Shown here in pieces: positions 1 through 5,803 of a stretch of 5,803 bases of DNA (positions are counted from its first letter, which is position 1; each line of letters begins with the position of its first letter). Under the pieces are notes generated by a model. The model had not been told where the DNA came from. It did no database searches and was given only the letters and a program-made list of their open reading frames with translations. The position numbers and the translations under genes were made by a program. This DNA comes from CAMCQY01 sp044370415 (GTDB taxonomy: Bacteria > Planctomycetota > Planctomycetia > Pirellulales > UBA1268), in NCBI GenBank assembly GCA_044370415.1, contig JBILVO010000192.1, positions 1-5,803 of the forward strand. Reading direction: 5' to 3'.

Positions 1-496
1 CGCCGAGGGCCCGCGTGCCGGGAAAGAGCGACGCCGTGTGCGCGTCGGCACCCATGCCCAGGAGCACCAGATCGAACCGGGGTGGCGGCCCGTCGGCGTC
101 GATGGCGAAGGCCCGCGCCACGGCAGCCTGGTAGTCGCGGGCGGCGGCATCGAGATCGCTTCGCTCCCCCTCGAGCCTGTGCACCCGATCGGCCGGCGGG
201 CCGACCACGTCGAGCAGCGTCTCGCGGGTCATGCGGTAGTTTGAGTCGGCGTGGTCCGGAGGCACGCACCGCTCGTCTCCCCAGAAGAGCTGCGTCGACT
301 GCCAGGGGAGCGTGTCGCGGACGTCGGGCGCGGCCAGGAGCTGGAAGAGCCGTCGCGGCGTGCTGCCGCCCGAGAGCAGCACGCGAAACGCGCCGCGGGA
401 GGCCACCGCCGCATGGGCATGACTGCGCCAGGCCGCCAACGCCCTCCGCGCGACGCCCTCGGCGTCCGGCAGCACCTCGATCACACGCGCGCTCAT
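1..496 (-). CDS. pgl: 6-phosphogluconolactonase, N-terminal 165 codons (runs off the left edge)
   Basis: Hydrolyses 6-phosphogluconolactone to 6-phosphogluconate, the second step of the oxidative pentose phosphate pathway, in the cytoplasm. Read on the minus strand from the ATG at 496, the frame stays open to the window edge and shows the family landmarks in order: phosphate-binding LSGGSTPR at residues 41-48, FWGDERCVPP followed by HADSNYRM at about 71-89, and the GMGADAHTASLFPG segment at about 147-160. The last motif normally reads DGHTASLFP; here the Gly is Ala (residue 152), while the Asp and His are kept. Family members are usually about 230-250 residues, so roughly 70-80 C-terminal residues lie outside the window. 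The start is supported by a good GGGAGG ribosome site 8 bases upstream and by the 4-base ATGA overlap with the rpiA stop, which suggests translational coupling. The devB/SOL-type Pgl family assignment is firm. A glucosamine-6-phosphate deaminase relative is less likely given these motifs. Confidence 0.93.
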   Translation of the reverse strand, partial: MSARVIEVLPDAEGVARRALAAWRSHAHAAVASRGAFRVLLSGGSTPRRLFQLLAAPDVRDTLPWQSTQLFWGDERCVPPDHADSNYRMTRETLLDVVGPPADRVHRLEGERSDLDAAARDYQAAVARAFAIDADGPPPRFDLVLLGMGADAHTASLFPGTRALG

Positions 497-1257
497 CTCG
501 GCTGCCTCCCGCGCGGCCCAGACGCCGCGGCCGGCCGTTCCGCCACGCTCCTGTCCCGCACGTGCTCCGCCAGCATGCGGAACGATTCGTCCCCCTCGAG
601 CACCCGGTCGGCCATGTGCAGGAAAAAGCCCGTCCCCACGACGCCCGGAATCCCGCGGATCGCCCGGTCGAGCGCCGTCGGATCGTCGACCGGCTCCATG
701 CGGCAGTCGAGGATGTGGTGGCGGTCGTCGGTGAGGCCCCGGCAGCCGTCGATGCACCATGGCTCCGGCACGAGGCCCAGCCGCTCGATCGCGCGGGCCA
801 CGAACGGCTCGGCGAACGGCGTCACCTCCACCGGCAGCCGCATCGGCCGCCCGTCGGCTGCCGGCTCGCCCAGCCGACCGGCCCGCTTGCCGGGCCCGAC
901 CAGGATGACGAAGCGGGCCGCCAGCCGGGCCACCACCATCTCCCGCAGCGCGCAGCGGCCGAACCCCTTGATGAGGTCGAGCCCCGTCAGCGTGAACTGG
1001 TCGGCCCCGTCCACGGCGATGTCGAGGCCGTCCGCGGCGTCGGCGGGATCGAGCAGCGGGATGCCCTGCTCGCGAGCCTGCCGCTCCGCGGCCAGAGACG
1101 TGGGGAAGCCGTGGACGACAAGTCCGGCCCGCACCCGCGCGCCGAGCGTCTCGATGAAGCGGGCCGACGCGCGGCCCGACCCCAGCCCGACGCGATCCCC
1201 GGCCCGCACCATGTCGGCCGCCTGCTCGAAGACCGTCGTCTGGCTGGATACGGTCAT
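493..1257 (-). CDS. rpiA: Ribose-5-phosphate isomerase A
   Basis: Interconverts ribulose-5-phosphate and ribose-5-phosphate in the non-oxidative pentose phosphate pathway; cytoplasmic. The 254-residue product, counted from the ATG at 1257, shows the RpiA order: a phosphate-binding loop GLGSGRAS (about 24-31), VDGADQ (82-87) with the two active-site aspartates D83 and D86, IKGFG (96-100) with the catalytic-region lysine K97, E106 in the place of the family's general-base glutamate, LPVEVTPFA (141-149), DDRHHILD (177-184) and IPGVVGTGFF (203-212). Family members are usually about 220-240 residues; the excess is a charged, Arg/Ala/Pro-rich C-terminal tail after about residue 225. Deviations are Gln for Glu after the second Asp, and Arg-Cys where Gly-Ala is usual after KG-aromatic-G. 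An in-frame GTG at 1320 would add 21 residues but lies inside a palindrome, has no ribosome site and adds no family sequence, so I chose the ATG, although that too lacks a clear Shine-Dalgarno. It lies 72 bases after tkt, probably in the same transcript. Confidence 0.93.
   Translation of the reverse strand: MTVSSQTTVFEQAADMVRAGDRVGLGSGRASARFIETLGARVRAGLVVHGFPTSLAAERQAREQGIPLLDPADAADGLDIAVDGADQFTLTGLDLIKGFGRCALREMVVARLAARFVILVGPGKRAGRLGEPAADGRPMRLPVEVTPFAEPFVARAIERLGLVPEPWCIDGCRGLTDDRHHILDCRMEPVDDPTALDRAIRGIPGVVGTGFFLHMADRVLEGDESFRMLAEHVRDRSVAERPAAASGPRGRQPR
505..510 (-). promoter_or_regulatory. Ribosome binding site for pgl
   Basis: GGGAGG on the minus strand, 8 bases before the pgl ATG at 496, inside the 3' end of rpiA. 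It is the clearest Shine-Dalgarno match in the window. It fixes the pgl start and suggests that ribosomes can both reinitiate at the ATGA overlap and load independently. Confidence 0.7.
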
Positions 1258-1287
1258 GATCGGGGTGAGTCCGGTCCGTGGAACGGC

Positions 1288-1328
1288 ACGGGCAAGGGCC
1301 CGTTGCGGGATCGTGGGCACGATCGTGC
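1288..1328 (-). repeat. Cluster of inverted repeats in the tkt-rpiA spacer
   Basis: Three perfect inverted repeats are packed just after the tkt stop codon. ACGGGC (1288-1293) pairs with GCCCGT (1298-1303) around a 4-base loop. GATCGTG (1309-1315) pairs with CACGATC (1318-1324) around 2 bases. The 12-base palindrome GCACGATCGTGC (1317-1328) overlaps the second. No T-run follows on the minus strand, so this is not a standard intrinsic terminator. It could be an RNA processing or stabilising hairpin, a partial attenuator between tkt and rpiA, or a protein site. The repeats are seen; the role is inference. Confidence 0.5.
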
Positions 1329-1329
1329 G

Positions 1330-3477
1330 TCAGCGGGCGAGCTGCTTCTTCGCCTCCGCGACGACGTGCTCCTTCGTGAATCCAAAGTGCTTGAGCAGGT
1401 CCTTGAGCGGCGCCGACGCGCCGAACGTCGACATGCCGATGACGGCGCCCTCGGCGCCGACGTACTTCGCCCAGCCGAGCGTCGAGCCCATCTCCACGGC
1501 CACGCGGGCCTTCACCGCCGCGGGCAGCACCTGCTCGCGATAGGACGGATCGCGGCCGCACTCCTCCTCGAAGAGCTCCCACGAGGGCATGCTCACGACC
1601 CGGGCCTGGATGCCCTCGGCCGCCAGCGCGTCGCGGGCCTCCATGCACAGCGACACCTCGCTGCCCGAGCCGACGAGGATCACCTGCGGCCGCCCCTGCG
1701 GCGCGTCGGCGAGCACGTAGCCCCCCTTGTGCAGGCCCGCCGCCGGCCCGCACGCGGTGCGGTCGAGGGTCGGCAGCTCCTGCCGCGTGAGGATCAGGCA
1801 CACGGGCCTGTGCTTCTGCGGCATGATCCACCGCCAGGCCTCGGCCACCTCGTTGGCGTCGGCCGGCCGCAGCACCGTCAGGCCCGGCATCGCGCGGAGC
1901 GACGCGAGGTGCTCGATGGGCTGATGCGTCGGCCCGTCCTCGCCGACGCCCAGGCTGTCGTGCGTGAAGACGTAGATGACCGGCAGCTCCATCAAGGAGC
2001 CCAGCCGCAGCGCGCCGCGGCCGTAGTCGGAGAAGATGAGGAAGCCCGAGCCGTACGGACGCACCCGGCACAGCGACATGCCGTTGAGCGCCGCGCCCAT
2101 GGCGTGCTCGCGGACGCCGAAGTGCAGATTGCGGCCGCCGGGCGTGGCGGCCTGGAAGTGGCCCGCCCCGTCGAAGCCCAGCAGCGTCTTCGTCGAGGGC
2201 GCCAGGTCTGCCGATCCGCCGATCAGCCACGGCACCCGCTTCGCGATGGCATTGAGCACCTTGCCGGCGGAGTCGCGGCTGGCCACGGCCGCCTTCTTCG
2301 TCTTGCCGGGGTTCTTCGGATCCTCGACGTCGCCCCACGGGAATGTGGGGATGTCCTTGTCCCAGCCGGCGGGCAGGTCGCGGTGCTGCATCAGCTCGAT
2401 CTCGCGGGCCTGCTCGGGGTGCGCCGCCTTGTACTTCGCAAACAGGTCGTTCCAGGCCTTGCTCGCCTGCGCCCCCGTGCGTCCCACGCCCTGCTCGAAG
2501 GTCGCGTAGACGTCCTGCGGCACCTGGAACGTCGCCTCGGGGTCGGTGCCGTAGAAGGCCTTGGCCGCCTTGATGGCGTCCCAGCCGAGCGGCTCGCCGT
2601 GGGCGGAATGATGATCCTGCTTGCCCGGCACGCCCCAGGCGATGTGGCTGTCGGCCACGACGAACGTCGGGCGGCCCTTCGACTCCCCCGCCTGCTTCAG
2701 CACGTGCAAGAGCCGCGGCAGGTCGTTGACGTCGGCCACCCGCAGCACGTTCCAGCCGTAGGCGAGGAACCGGGCGCCGACGTCCTCGGTGAACGCCAGG
2801 TCGGTCTCCCCCTCGATCGTGATCCGGTTGCTGTCGTAGATCCAGCAGAGGTTGTCGAGCTGCAGGTGCCCGGCGAGGCTCGCCGCCTCGCTGGCGACGC
2901 CCTCCATCATGCAGCCGTCGCCGGCGAGGGCGTAGACGCGGTAGTCGAACAGGTCGTAGCCGGGCCGGTTGTAGCGGGCCGCCAGCCACTTGCCGGCGAT
3001 CGCCATGCCCACGCTGGTCGCCGCGCCGTTGCCGAGAGGGCCGGTCGTGGTCTCGACGCCCGAGCAGAACCGGTATTCCGGATGGCCGGCGCACACGCTG
3101 CCGAGCTGCCGAAACCGCTTGATGTCGTCGAGCGTCACGGCCGGCGTGTCGACGACCTTCGTTTCGTGCTCGACGGTGCGGACCTTCATCAGGTGGAGCA
3201 TGCCGTAGAGCAGCATCGAGGCGTGCCCGGCCGACAGCACGAACCGGTCGCGGTTGGGCCAGACCGGATCGGCCGGGTCGTACCGCATCACGTCCTGGAA
3301 CAGCGTGTAGACGACCGGCGCGAGCGACACCGGCGTGCCGGGGTGCCCGGAGTTGGCCGTCTGCACGGCGTCCATCGCCAGCGTCCGCATCGCGGTGATC
3401 GCGGCCCGGGCGGCGTCGCCCGATGCCGGGGCCGCCTTGCTCTGCGCCGTCTTCGGGTCGATCGTCGTGGAGGACAT
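1330..3477 (-). CDS. tkt: Transketolase
   Basis: Thiamine-diphosphate enzyme that moves two-carbon ketol units between sugar phosphates (for example xylulose-5-phosphate plus ribose-5-phosphate) in the non-oxidative pentose phosphate pathway or Calvin-type cycles. The 715-residue product is full length. Visible landmarks: TANSGHPGTP (40-49) with substrate/cofactor His45; TTTGPLGNG (143-151); the ThDP/metal motif beginning GDGCMMEG at 187 and ending at N217; the HSAHGEPLG segment with His293; GGSADLAPS (420-428); FGVREHAM (453-460) with catalytic E457; GEDGPTHQP (512-520) with D514 and H518; substrate-binding R565 in TRQ; and a C-terminal domain from about 585. It is about 50 residues longer than the E. 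coli enzyme, through an N-terminal extension of about 20 residues and a Pro/Lys-rich insert near 383-397. The ATG at 3477 has a GGAG 7 bases upstream; an in-frame ATG at 3558 would add 27 residues unlike the family. First gene of the leftward tkt-rpiA-pgl set and divergent from fbp. Confidence 0.97.
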   Translation of the reverse strand: MSSTTIDPKTAQSKAAPASGDAARAAITAMRTLAMDAVQTANSGHPGTPVSLAPVVYTLFQDVMRYDPADPVWPNRDRFVLSAGHASMLLYGMLHLMKVRTVEHETKVVDTPAVTLDDIKRFRQLGSVCAGHPEYRFCSGVETTTGPLGNGAATSVGMAIAGKWLAARYNRPGYDLFDYRVYALAGDGCMMEGVASEAASLAGHLQLDNLCWIYDSNRITIEGETDLAFTEDVGARFLAYGWNVLRVADVNDLPRLLHVLKQAGESKGRPTFVVADSHIAWGVPGKQDHHSAHGEPLGWDAIKAAKAFYGTDPEATFQVPQDVYATFEQGVGRTGAQASKAWNDLFAKYKAAHPEQAREIELMQHRDLPAGWDKDIPTFPWGDVEDPKNPGKTKKAAVASRDSAGKVLNAIAKRVPWLIGGSADLAPSTKTLLGFDGAGHFQAATPGGRNLHFGVREHAMGAALNGMSLCRVRPYGSGFLIFSDYGRGALRLGSLMELPVIYVFTHDSLGVGEDGPTHQPIEHLASLRAMPGLTVLRPADANEVAEAWRWIMPQKHRPVCLILTRQELPTLDRTACGPAAGLHKGGYVLADAPQGRPQVILVGSGSEVSLCMEARDALAAEGIQARVVSMPSWELFEEECGRDPSYREQVLPAAVKARVAVEMGSTLGWAKYVGAEGAVIGMSTFGASAPLKDLLKHFGFTKEHVVAEAKKQLAR

Positions 3478-3484
3478 GCGGCAG

Positions 3485-3488
3485 CTCC
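3485..3488 (-). promoter_or_regulatory. Ribosome binding site for tkt
   Basis: GGAG on the minus strand, separated by 7 bases from the tkt ATG at 3477. A short but well-placed Shine-Dalgarno that favours this start over the upstream in-frame ATG at 3558. Confidence 0.5.
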
Positions 3489-3537
3489 GGAAGGGCAAGG
3501 GGCCCGCACTCGGGCCGGATGCGAAACGCGGGCCGTT

Positions 3538-3567
3538 AGGATAGAAATGCCGTGTCATCCGGTGCAA
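3538..3567 (-). promoter_or_regulatory. Candidate promoter for the tkt-rpiA-pgl operon
   Basis: On the minus strand, TTGCAC (3562-3567) and TATCCT (3538-3543) are separated by 18 bases, a partial match to a housekeeping sigma-factor promoter (3 of 6 and 4 of 6 consensus positions). Transcription would begin near 3531, giving a leader of about 55 bases before tkt. The -10 candidate lies in the most A/T-rich patch of the divergent region (about 3536-3548). Consensus elements in GC-rich bacteria are often weak, so this is a guess guided by position. Confidence 0.3.
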
Positions 3568-3651
3568 CTCGGCGCGTTGCCACGGCCACGGCAGGCACGT
3601 CACCGCCGCCGCTGCGCCCCTCCCCTCTTCCCGCAGGACTCGGACATCCCC

Positions 3652-5652
3652 ATGGGGCCGACGGACGGCGACGTTCCCGACGAGCCCGCGGCGCCGCCGG
3701 CGCGACCCACCGCACGCGAGCTGGCGCTTCTGCGTCCGCTGGCGCGGCAGTTTCCCAACATCGACGCCGCCTACGCCGAGATCGCGAGGCTCTCCGCGAT
3801 CCTCACGCTCCCGATGGGCACGATCCACGTCATCAGCGACGTGCACGGCGAGCACCGCAAGCTGCGGCACGTCATCAACAACGCCTCGGGCACGCTGCGG
3901 CCGCTCGTGGAGCGGCTGTTCCGCGACCGGATGACGCCGCAGGAGTTCCAGGACTTCCTCACGCTCATCTTCTATCCGGCCGAGGTCACGGCGCGGCTGG
4001 AGTCCGAGGCGACCGACCAGGAGCAGGTTCGCGAGTTCTCCCGACGGATGCTGCGGCACCTCTTCGAGCTGATCCGCGTGCTCGCCGCCCGCTACAGCTT
4101 CAAGCGCACGCTCCGGATCTTCCCGCCGGAATACGCGGAGCTCTACGCGGAGCTCGTGCACGAGCCGACGGCCGACCGCGGCCGGCAGTTCGTCGACGCG
4201 ATCGTCGACCAGCTGCTGCGGCGGGGCCGCGCGCTGCACCTGGTGCACGTCACCTGCCGGCTGGTGCGCAACCTCGCCGTCCACGAGCTGATCATCGCGG
4301 GCGACTGCTGGGACCGCGGGCCGCGGGGCGACCGCGTCGTCGAATACCTGCGGCACCAGCCCAACGTCTCCTTCGTGTGGGGCAACCACGACGTGGCCTG
4401 GCTGGGCGCGGCCATGGGGCACGAGCCGCTCATCTGCCACGTGCTGCGGATCTCGCTGCGCTACCGGCGGATCCGCCAGATCGACGAGGGCTACGGCATC
4501 CCGACCACGCCGCTGGAGCGGCTCGCCGCCACCGCCTATGCCGGCGACCCCTGCGTTCACTTCCGGCCCGCCGTCTCGGGGCTGCGGCCCGACGATCTGG
4601 TCGCCCGCATGCACAAGGCGGCGGCGGTGATGCAGTTCAAGCTCGAGGGGCCGCTCATCGCGAGGCACCCGGAATGGGGCATGGACGACCGGCGGCTGCT
4701 GCACCGCATCGACTTCGCGGCCGGCACCGTGGCGTGCGAGGGAGGCGTGCATCCGCTGCGCGACACCCTCTTTCCCACGATCGACCCGGCCGATCCCTAC
4801 CGGCTGTCGCCAGACGAGGCCGACTGCCTCGCCCGCATGCGGCACTCGTTCGTGCACAGCCAGAAGCTCTGGGAGCACGTCCGCTACGTCGTGCGTCGCG
4901 GCGCGATGTACCTGCGACGCAATGAGCACCTCGTCTTCCACGGCTGCGTTCCCTGCGACCCGCACGGCGACTTCCTGCCGATGCCGGTACTGGGCCGAAT
5001 GCATCGCGGCCGGGCGCTCTACGACGAGATCCAGCGGGTGGTGTTCCGCGCGATCGAGGAGCGCCGGCCGGAGCAGCTCGACCTCCTCTGGTACCTCTGG
5101 AGCGGGCCGCGGTCGCCCCTCTTTGGCAAGGACCGCATCACGACGTTCGAGCGCTGCTTCGTCGCCGACGAGCACACGCACCGCGAGACGAAAGACCCCT
5201 ACTTCGCGCTCATCCACGAGCCCTGGTTCTGCGAGAAGGTGCTGGCCGAATTCGGCGTCGATCCCGCGGAGGGCCTGATCGTCAACGGCCACGTGCCGGT
5301 GAAGGTGGAGGCCGGCGAGCCGCCGCTGAAGCGGAGCGGCAAGGCGATCACGATCGATGGTGCCTTCTCGGAGGCCTACGGTGACCACGGCTATACGCTC
5401 GTGCAGGAGGCCGACCGCACGCTGCTGGCGCTGCACCACCACTTCGACTCGATCGAGGCGGCGGTCCGCGACGGCGTCGACATCATCCCGACGGTCACCG
5501 AGGTCCGCCGGCGCGACCGCCCCCGCACCGTCGCCGACACGGAGGCCGGCGAGCAGTGCCGCTGCGAGATCGAGCTGCTCGAGCGGCTCGTCGAGCTCTA
5601 CCGCGCCAACGAGCTGGCACAGGCCCCGGCCCCGGCGGAGTTCCGCCCGTAG
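3652..5652 (+). CDS. fbp: Fructose-1,6-bisphosphatase, class III (Firmicutes-type)
   Basis: Dephosphorylates fructose-1,6-bisphosphate to fructose-6-phosphate, the committed gluconeogenic step; cytoplasmic and metal-dependent. The 666-residue product is close to the roughly 670 of the Bacillus subtilis enzyme and matches its layout from memory: an N-terminal helix ending LSAILTLPMGTIHVISD, calcineurin-type metal motifs SDVHGE (62-67; D63, H65), GDCWDRG (217-223; D218, D221), GNHD (244-247) and NGHVPVK (545-551; H547), plus the class-specific MQFKLEGPLI (327-336), HGCVP (430-434), LFGKDRITTFER (490-501) and IDGAFSEAYG (568-577). The long insert of about 150 residues between the first two metal motifs is normal for this class. 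The ATG at 3652 gives an N-terminus like the family's; a weak AGGA lies 13 bases upstream. An in-frame ATG at 3547 would add 35 unconserved residues. B. subtilis Fbp is activated by phosphoenolpyruvate and inhibited by AMP; whether this one is cannot be seen. Divergent from tkt, whose product uses fructose-6-phosphate. Confidence 0.95.
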   Translation: MGPTDGDVPDEPAAPPARPTARELALLRPLARQFPNIDAAYAEIARLSAILTLPMGTIHVISDVHGEHRKLRHVINNASGTLRPLVERLFRDRMTPQEFQDFLTLIFYPAEVTARLESEATDQEQVREFSRRMLRHLFELIRVLAARYSFKRTLRIFPPEYAELYAELVHEPTADRGRQFVDAIVDQLLRRGRALHLVHVTCRLVRNLAVHELIIAGDCWDRGPRGDRVVEYLRHQPNVSFVWGNHDVAWLGAAMGHEPLICHVLRISLRYRRIRQIDEGYGIPTTPLERLAATAYAGDPCVHFRPAVSGLRPDDLVARMHKAAAVMQFKLEGPLIARHPEWGMDDRRLLHRIDFAAGTVACEGGVHPLRDTLFPTIDPADPYRLSPDEADCLARMRHSFVHSQKLWEHVRYVVRRGAMYLRRNEHLVFHGCVPCDPHGDFLPMPVLGRMHRGRALYDEIQRVVFRAIEERRPEQLDLLWYLWSGPRSPLFGKDRITTFERCFVADEHTHRETKDPYFALIHEPWFCEKVLAEFGVDPAEGLIVNGHVPVKVEAGEPPLKRSGKAITIDGAFSEAYGDHGYTLVQEADRTLLALHHHFDSIEAAVRDGVDIIPTVTEVRRRDRPRTVADTEAGEQCRCEIELLERLVELYRANELAQAPAPAEFRP

Positions 5653-5803
5653 GCGCCCGGCGTCTTTCGCGCATGCAGCGCCGGCTTCGGGTCACCCGCA
5701 CCCCGTCGCCGGACGTTCGCTGCGGCCCTCCAGGCCTCCGCTCACTCGAAGCTGACTGCGCTTCGGCATCCATGCCTGCGCTTGTCAACTCACGCCGGCT
5801 CTC
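5653..5803. other. Non-coding tail downstream of fbp
   Basis: No credible gene is visible after the fbp stop; open frames here are continuations of GC-rich shadow frames. A loose dyad CCGGCG (5658-5663) / CGCCGG (5680-5685) with a loop of about 16 bases follows the stop, but no T-run follows it, so I do not call an intrinsic terminator. The right half is a compact series of hairpins, described separately. Confidence 0.6.
5716..5783. repeat. Structured hairpin-rich element, possible dispersed repeat
   Basis: Adjacent dyads: TTCG (5716-5719) and GCGG (5722-5725) face CCGC (5738-5741) and CGAA (5747-5750). CGAAGC (5747-5752) pairs with GCTTCG (5760-5765) around a 7-base loop, in competition with the first stem. 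GGCAT (5765-5769) pairs with ATGCC (5772-5776) around CC. The octamer CTGCGCTT occurs twice, at 5756-5763 and 5776-5783. This density of small stems in a non-coding gap resembles dispersed intergenic repeats of the REP kind, but with only one copy in view, membership of a family is inference. The element may continue past the right edge. Confidence 0.4.

Larger units (their letters stand above)
3478..3651. other. Divergent intergenic region between tkt and fbp
   Basis: 174 bases separate the two divergent starts and must carry the promoters of both, unless either gene is read from further away. I see a candidate tkt promoter in it, but no convincing fbp promoter: a TAGGAT at 3537-3542 on the plus strand has no recognisable -35 partner. 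No clear dyad operator or riboswitch-like architecture was recognised. Confidence 0.6.

Noticed and set aside
1288..1303. Intrinsic terminator between tkt and rpiA
   Set aside because: The stem is only 6 base pairs and the minus-strand sequence after it has no T-run. rpiA follows closely and probably shares the transcript.
251..1543. A 430-codon plus-strand open frame opposite pgl and rpiA
   Set aside because: Composition is Ser/Arg/Ala-rich with no motif, and the opposite strand carries unmistakable Pgl and RpiA signatures across the same bases.
3577..3605. TTGCCA as a -35 element for fbp
   Set aside because: There is no A/T-rich -10 at a workable distance; the sequence around 3600 is GC-rich.
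82..3651. A plus-strand open frame running in phase into fbp through the whole rpiA and tkt region, giving an apparent protein of more than 1800 residues
   Set aside because: The translation upstream of 3652 is Arg/Ala/Pro/His-rich low-complexity sequence with no recognisable domain, and it is the antisense of clearly real genes. Stop codons are rare in any frame of such GC-rich DNA.
3552..4925. A 457-codon plus-strand open frame overlapping fbp in another phase
   Set aside because: It is an Arg/Ala/Gly/Pro-rich shadow frame. The fbp phase carries all the metal-binding motifs.
3478..5442. Minus-strand open frame continuing upstream of tkt, antisense to fbp
   Set aside because: It is a shadow of the class III FBPase gene. 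The transketolase similarity begins only after 3477, and the upstream part has no domain, so it is neither a fusion nor an overlapping gene.
5495..5788. A 97-codon minus-strand frame covering the end of fbp and the tail
   Set aside because: It is low-complexity, half antisense to fbp and half across the hairpin-rich tail. No ribosome site or domain was seen.

Overview
This is a strongly GC-rich bacterial window carrying four central-carbon genes and little else. On the minus strand, running leftwards from about 3477, are transketolase (tkt), ribose-5-phosphate isomerase A (rpiA) and the first 165 codons of 6-phosphogluconolactonase (pgl), which runs off the left edge. On the plus strand, diverging from tkt, is a complete class III fructose-1,6-bisphosphatase (fbp).

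Layout: 1-496 partial pgl; 493-1257 rpiA, overlapping the pgl start by 4 bases (ATGA); 1258-1329 a short tkt-rpiA spacer full of inverted repeats; 1330-3477 tkt; 3478-3651 a divergent intergenic region with a candidate tkt promoter; 3652-5652 fbp; 5653-5803 a non-coding tail with several small hairpins and short repeats that looks like a dispersed structured repeat.

Functionally the locus links the pentose phosphate pathway with gluconeogenesis. Pgl makes 6-phosphogluconate in the oxidative branch. RpiA interconverts ribulose-5-phosphate and ribose-5-phosphate. Tkt moves two-carbon units between pentoses and the fructose-6-phosphate/glyceraldehyde-3-phosphate pool. Fbp makes fructose-6-phosphate, a Tkt substrate. 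The three minus-strand genes are probably one operon, and fbp could share control with them through the common 174-base upstream region.

Organism: the GC content, the RpiA variant with GSGRAS in place of the usual GTGST, the class III FBPase outside a low-GC Firmicute-like background and the structured GC-rich tail would fit a planctomycete-like bacterium. This is inference from style, not from a marker gene. I see no mobile element, CRISPR array, tRNA or rRNA, and no evidence of a novel multi-gene system. The points most worth a second look are the repeat-like tail after fbp and the overlapping palindromes between tkt and rpiA.
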